Shown here one piece after another: positions 34,054-36,056 of a stretch of DNA of 36,056 nt. How positions within the stretch are numbered: position 1 is the first letter of the stretch; the number at the start of each line of letters is the position of its first letter. The position numbers and the translations under genes were made by a program. Source of the stretch: Bacteroidales bacterium UBA1205. Its GTDB lineage: Bacteria > Bacteroidota > Bacteroidia > Bacteroidales > WCHB1-69. The notes under the pieces are model-generated. The model searched no databases. It saw only the letters and a program-made list of their open reading frames with translations, and had not been told where the DNA came from. Where the stretch lies: the NCBI GenBank assembly GCA_002309615.1, contig DBXT01000031.1, forward strand, positions 1 through 36,056, written 5' to 3'.

Positions 34054-34260
34054 TTAAAAAAGTTTTAAACGTACTATTTGTTCGTAGCGACACATGTTAT
34101 AAATCAAATTGTTCATTCTTGTTACCGATTTTGCCCTTGCTATCCCTATAGTACGAACAAATAACTTGTTCATAACACATTCCATAAAACCAAATATATG
34201 TTCTGCCCGGCTTCTTGTCTGGGATTTCAACCGGTTGTTCTCCTTCTTTTTTTCTATTAA
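34054..34260 (-). pseudogene. C-terminal remnant of an IS5-type transposase
   Basis: The minus-strand frame ending at 34054 encodes about 69 residues that match the C-terminus of IS5-family transposases. It has the basic NNRLKSQTRSRAEHIFGFM block, which carries the catalytic Glu (E of RAEHIFGFM) of the DDE triad, and ends NLIYNMCRYEQIVRLKLF. The frame continues rightward to 34410, but beyond about 34260 it is only the shadow of the MORN-repeat gene. The first two catalytic Asp residues and all upstream domains are missing, so it is non-functional. The breakpoint near 34260 is estimated from where homology seems to stop. Confidence 0.8.
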
Positions 34261-34304
34261 AAGGTGAGCTGCAGATGCCGGCAAACAGAGTTGTAAAAAA
34301 ATGT

Positions 34305-34312
34305 TATCTTTG
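34305..34312 (+). promoter_or_regulatory. -7 promoter element for the MORN-repeat gene
   Basis: TATCTTTG, followed by CA, lies 21 bp before the ATG at 34333 and about 45 bp from the transposase remnant. Confidence 0.6.
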
Positions 34313-34332
34313 CAAGCAAATAATAGTATTAC

Positions 34333-35847
34333 ATGAAAAGAATAGCAATAATAATTGCCTGCATATTCCAAATAACTTTGGTCGGGGCTCAATCCGATAG
34401 TGTGCCGCAAAAATTTTATTATCAGGACGGAACGCTTTCCAGTGAGGGCTTTATGCGTAACGGCAAACCTGACGGCTATTGGAAATCATATTATCCTAAC
34501 GGAGTGTTGCGTTCCGAAGGCAACCGCAAGGATATGCTATTGGACAGTGTTTGGAAATTTTACGATGAAAAAGGGAATATTCAATCGGAAATCACCTATA
34601 GCAATAGCCTTCATCAAGGGCTGACCCGTATATACACCACTTCTTATATAGAAGAATACAACTATCACCAAGATACCATTGTAGGAAATGTGTATCATAA
34701 AGATTATAGAGGACACATAGTGGGAATCGTTCCTTACGAAGGCGGTGTGGAGCACGGTTGGGCTCGTATGCTGGACACCATGGGAAATATACATACGGTG
34801 CTGCATTATGAAAACGGGAATGTGATCAAACGGGAATATATCAATCGGTACAATGCCGCCGGCAAAAAAAACGGCATATGGAAAGAATTTAGCCCGCAAG
34901 GAATTTTATTGGCTGAAGGCGTATACCTCAACGGAAAAAAACACGGATATTTTAAATATTACGATTCTGCCGGAAATTTTCAATACATAGAAAAATACGA
35001 GAATGACATATTGATAGAAAATGCTACAGAAACCATGCATTTGGACCGCAAAGTGGATTATCACCCCAACGGAAGAATACGCACTATCGCTCATTATTTC
35101 AAAGGGGTGCCCGAAGGGGTGAGAAGAGAATACGACAGTGCGGGCAATGTTAGCAAAAGTTATATTTTTCATAACGGCATCAAATTGGGCGAAGGCATAG
35201 TGGATGACAATGGTAAGAAACAAGGACCATGGAAAGAATATTATGAATCGGGAGCTCTCAAAGCCAAAGGAAAATATATTAACAGCAAACCTGCCGGAGA
35301 ATGGCATTATTATTATGAAGACGGTAAAACGGAGATAGAAGGCACCTATACTTCCAAAGGCAAAAAAGACGGGCAATGGTGGTGGTACTATGCCTCAGGA
35401 GCAGTGTTGGCTTTGGAAGAATACGATGACGGCGATTTAAACGGCTTTTCATTTTCCTTATCCCCCCAAGGTGATACCATAGAATGCGGAAACTACGATG
35501 CAGGCTATGAAACAGGAAAATGGTATTATATCAACGACAGCACCCGCATAGAAGGCAAATATGCCGAAGGCAAAAAAGAGGGTGTGTGGAAAACCTATTA
35601 TCCTAACGGACGATTAAAAATAGAGGAACGCTATTTTAACGATTTATTGGACGGAAAAGTTATCTATTATTGGGAAAATGCTTCCAAAATGGCGGAATAT
35701 AACTACAATAACGGTCTGCTGAACGGCAACGCCGTAAAATACGATGAAAACGGCAACGTTCTTTTCATCACCACCTATAAAATGGGCGTAGAAACACAAT
35801 ATGACGGAGTAAAAGTAACCCCCGTTATCGATATTAGTTTTGAATAA
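34333..35847 (+). CDS. Secreted MORN-repeat protein (YwqK-type)
   Basis: 504 residues. The signal peptide MKRIAIIIACIFQITLVGAQ ends at about residue 20. The rest is a nearly uninterrupted array of ~23-residue MORN-like repeats: KNGxxxGxWKxYYxNGxLxxEGxY units such as GKPDGYWKSYYPNG (about 43-56), GKKQGPWKEYYESG, GKKDGQWWWYYASG and GKKEGVWKTYYPNG. Some 15 copies can be traced. Such proteins are often labelled YwqK-family antitoxin, but no toxin gene is adjacent and the protein is exported, so a toxin-antitoxin role is not supported. A beta-sheet scaffold or surface role is more likely. Confidence 0.88.
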   Translation: MKRIAIIIACIFQITLVGAQSDSVPQKFYYQDGTLSSEGFMRNGKPDGYWKSYYPNGVLRSEGNRKDMLLDSVWKFYDEKGNIQSEITYSNSLHQGLTRIYTTSYIEEYNYHQDTIVGNVYHKDYRGHIVGIVPYEGGVEHGWARMLDTMGNIHTVLHYENGNVIKREYINRYNAAGKKNGIWKEFSPQGILLAEGVYLNGKKHGYFKYYDSAGNFQYIEKYENDILIENATETMHLDRKVDYHPNGRIRTIAHYFKGVPEGVRREYDSAGNVSKSYIFHNGIKLGEGIVDDNGKKQGPWKEYYESGALKAKGKYINSKPAGEWHYYYEDGKTEIEGTYTSKGKKDGQWWWYYASGAVLALEEYDDGDLNGFSFSLSPQGDTIECGNYDAGYETGKWYYINDSTRIEGKYAEGKKEGVWKTYYPNGRLKIEERYFNDLLDGKVIYYWENASKMAEYNYNNGLLNGNAVKYDENGNVLFITTYKMGVETQYDGVKVTPVIDISFE

Positions 35848-35868
35848 AACATGCCCGCCATTATGTTT
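35847..35868 (+). terminator. Weak hairpin after the MORN-repeat gene
   Basis: AAACAT (35847-35852) and ATGTTT (35863-35868) can pair around a 10-base loop, starting at the stop codon. The stem is short and AT-rich, with only a scattered T tract afterwards. Confidence 0.25.
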
Positions 35869-35970
35869 GTTGAATAGCGATGTTTTATTTTAAACAACTT
35901 AATTTCAATACATTACAAAAGTATTCAAAGAAAAAACGGGTGGAGAGGAAAAAGGTATAAAAAAAAATGA

Positions 35971-35978
35971 TACCTTTG
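35971..35978 (+). promoter_or_regulatory. -7 promoter element for tRNA-Gly
   Basis: TACCTTTG, followed by CA, ends 13 bp before the mature tRNA 5' end, a spacing typical of tRNA promoters. It overlaps the right arm of an 8-bp inverted repeat (AAAGGTAT at 35951-35958, ATACCTTT at 35970-35977). Confidence 0.6.
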
Positions 35979-35991
35979 CAATCCGAAAAAT

Positions 35992-36056
<65 letters not shown>

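Noticed and set aside
34261..34410. Right-hand part of the transposase-remnant frame
   Set aside because: Beyond about 34260 it has no transposase similarity and overlaps the promoter and signal peptide of the MORN-repeat gene.
34333..35847. Toxin-antitoxin system based on the YwqK-like label
   Set aside because: The protein has a signal peptide, and neither neighbour (a transposase scar and a tRNA) is a toxin.
34330..35850. CRISPR-like or DNA-level tandem repeat array
   Set aside because: The periodicity is at the protein level (MORN units); the DNA units are diverged, and there are no identical repeats with unique spacers.

Overview
The window looks like a chromosomal segment of a low-GC member of the Bacteroidota, most likely Bacteroidales-like. 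Three things point there. Nearly every transcription unit is preceded by a TAnnTTTG -7 box, the Bacteroidota-type promoter. There are lineage-typical families: a GSCFA protein, DUF5723, DUF4301, a type IX secretion (T9SS) type B C-terminal domain, a GldK-like SUMF protein and HldD. Exported proteins carry short MKK-type signal peptides and lipoboxes. Most of the window is housekeeping and envelope biology. No CRISPR array, prophage, integrase or intact mobile element was seen.

Layout. 1-1271 (minus): an OmpA-type lipoprotein and the start of a FlK-like thioesterase that runs off the left edge. 1479-2375 (plus): a bile acid:sodium symporter family carrier. 2368-4118 (minus): a membrane glycosyltransferase overlapping an ECF-like sigma factor. 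4222-9914 (plus): a tight five-gene run of tgt, GSCFA protein, lpxD, a lipoprotein and a DUF5723 outer membrane protein. 9917-12889 (minus): ispE, then a T9SS cargo protein. 13137-18133 (plus): a five-gene run of recA, TPR lipoprotein, AI-2E-type permease, SpoU/TrmH methyltransferase and a polysaccharide-deacetylase-like protein. 18195-20557 (minus): long-chain acyl-CoA ligase and acyltransferase. 20791-23814 (minus): DUF4301 protein, a small lipocalin-like lipoprotein and hldD. 23929-26823 (minus): TPR protein, dapA and holA. 26959-28146 (minus): kbl. 28231-32426 (minus): der, a diacylglycerol-kinase-like lipid kinase, a DnaQ-like exonuclease and an RluD-type pseudouridine synthase. 32640-34260 (minus): the only clearly accessory stretch, with a SUMF/GldK-like protein, an orphan 187-residue protein and the C-terminal scrap of an IS5-type transposase. 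34333-35847 (plus): a secreted MORN-repeat (YwqK-type) protein. 35992-36056: tRNA-Gly(GCC), cut by the right edge.

How the genes work together. The main theme is the cell envelope: lipid A (lpxD), inner-core heptose (hldD), phospholipid and acyl metabolism, isoprenoid precursor supply (ispE), the lysine/diaminopimelate branch (dapA), OmpA anchoring and T9SS export. This is interleaved with translation and DNA maintenance (tgt, rluD, spoU-type, der, recA, holA, exonuclease).

The observations most worth a second look are the uniform TAnnTTTGCA promoter core, the TGT that lacks its zinc cysteines, the lipoprotein plus DUF5723 pair behind lpxD, and the small IS-scarred island at 32640-34260. I saw no convincing new defence or mobile system.
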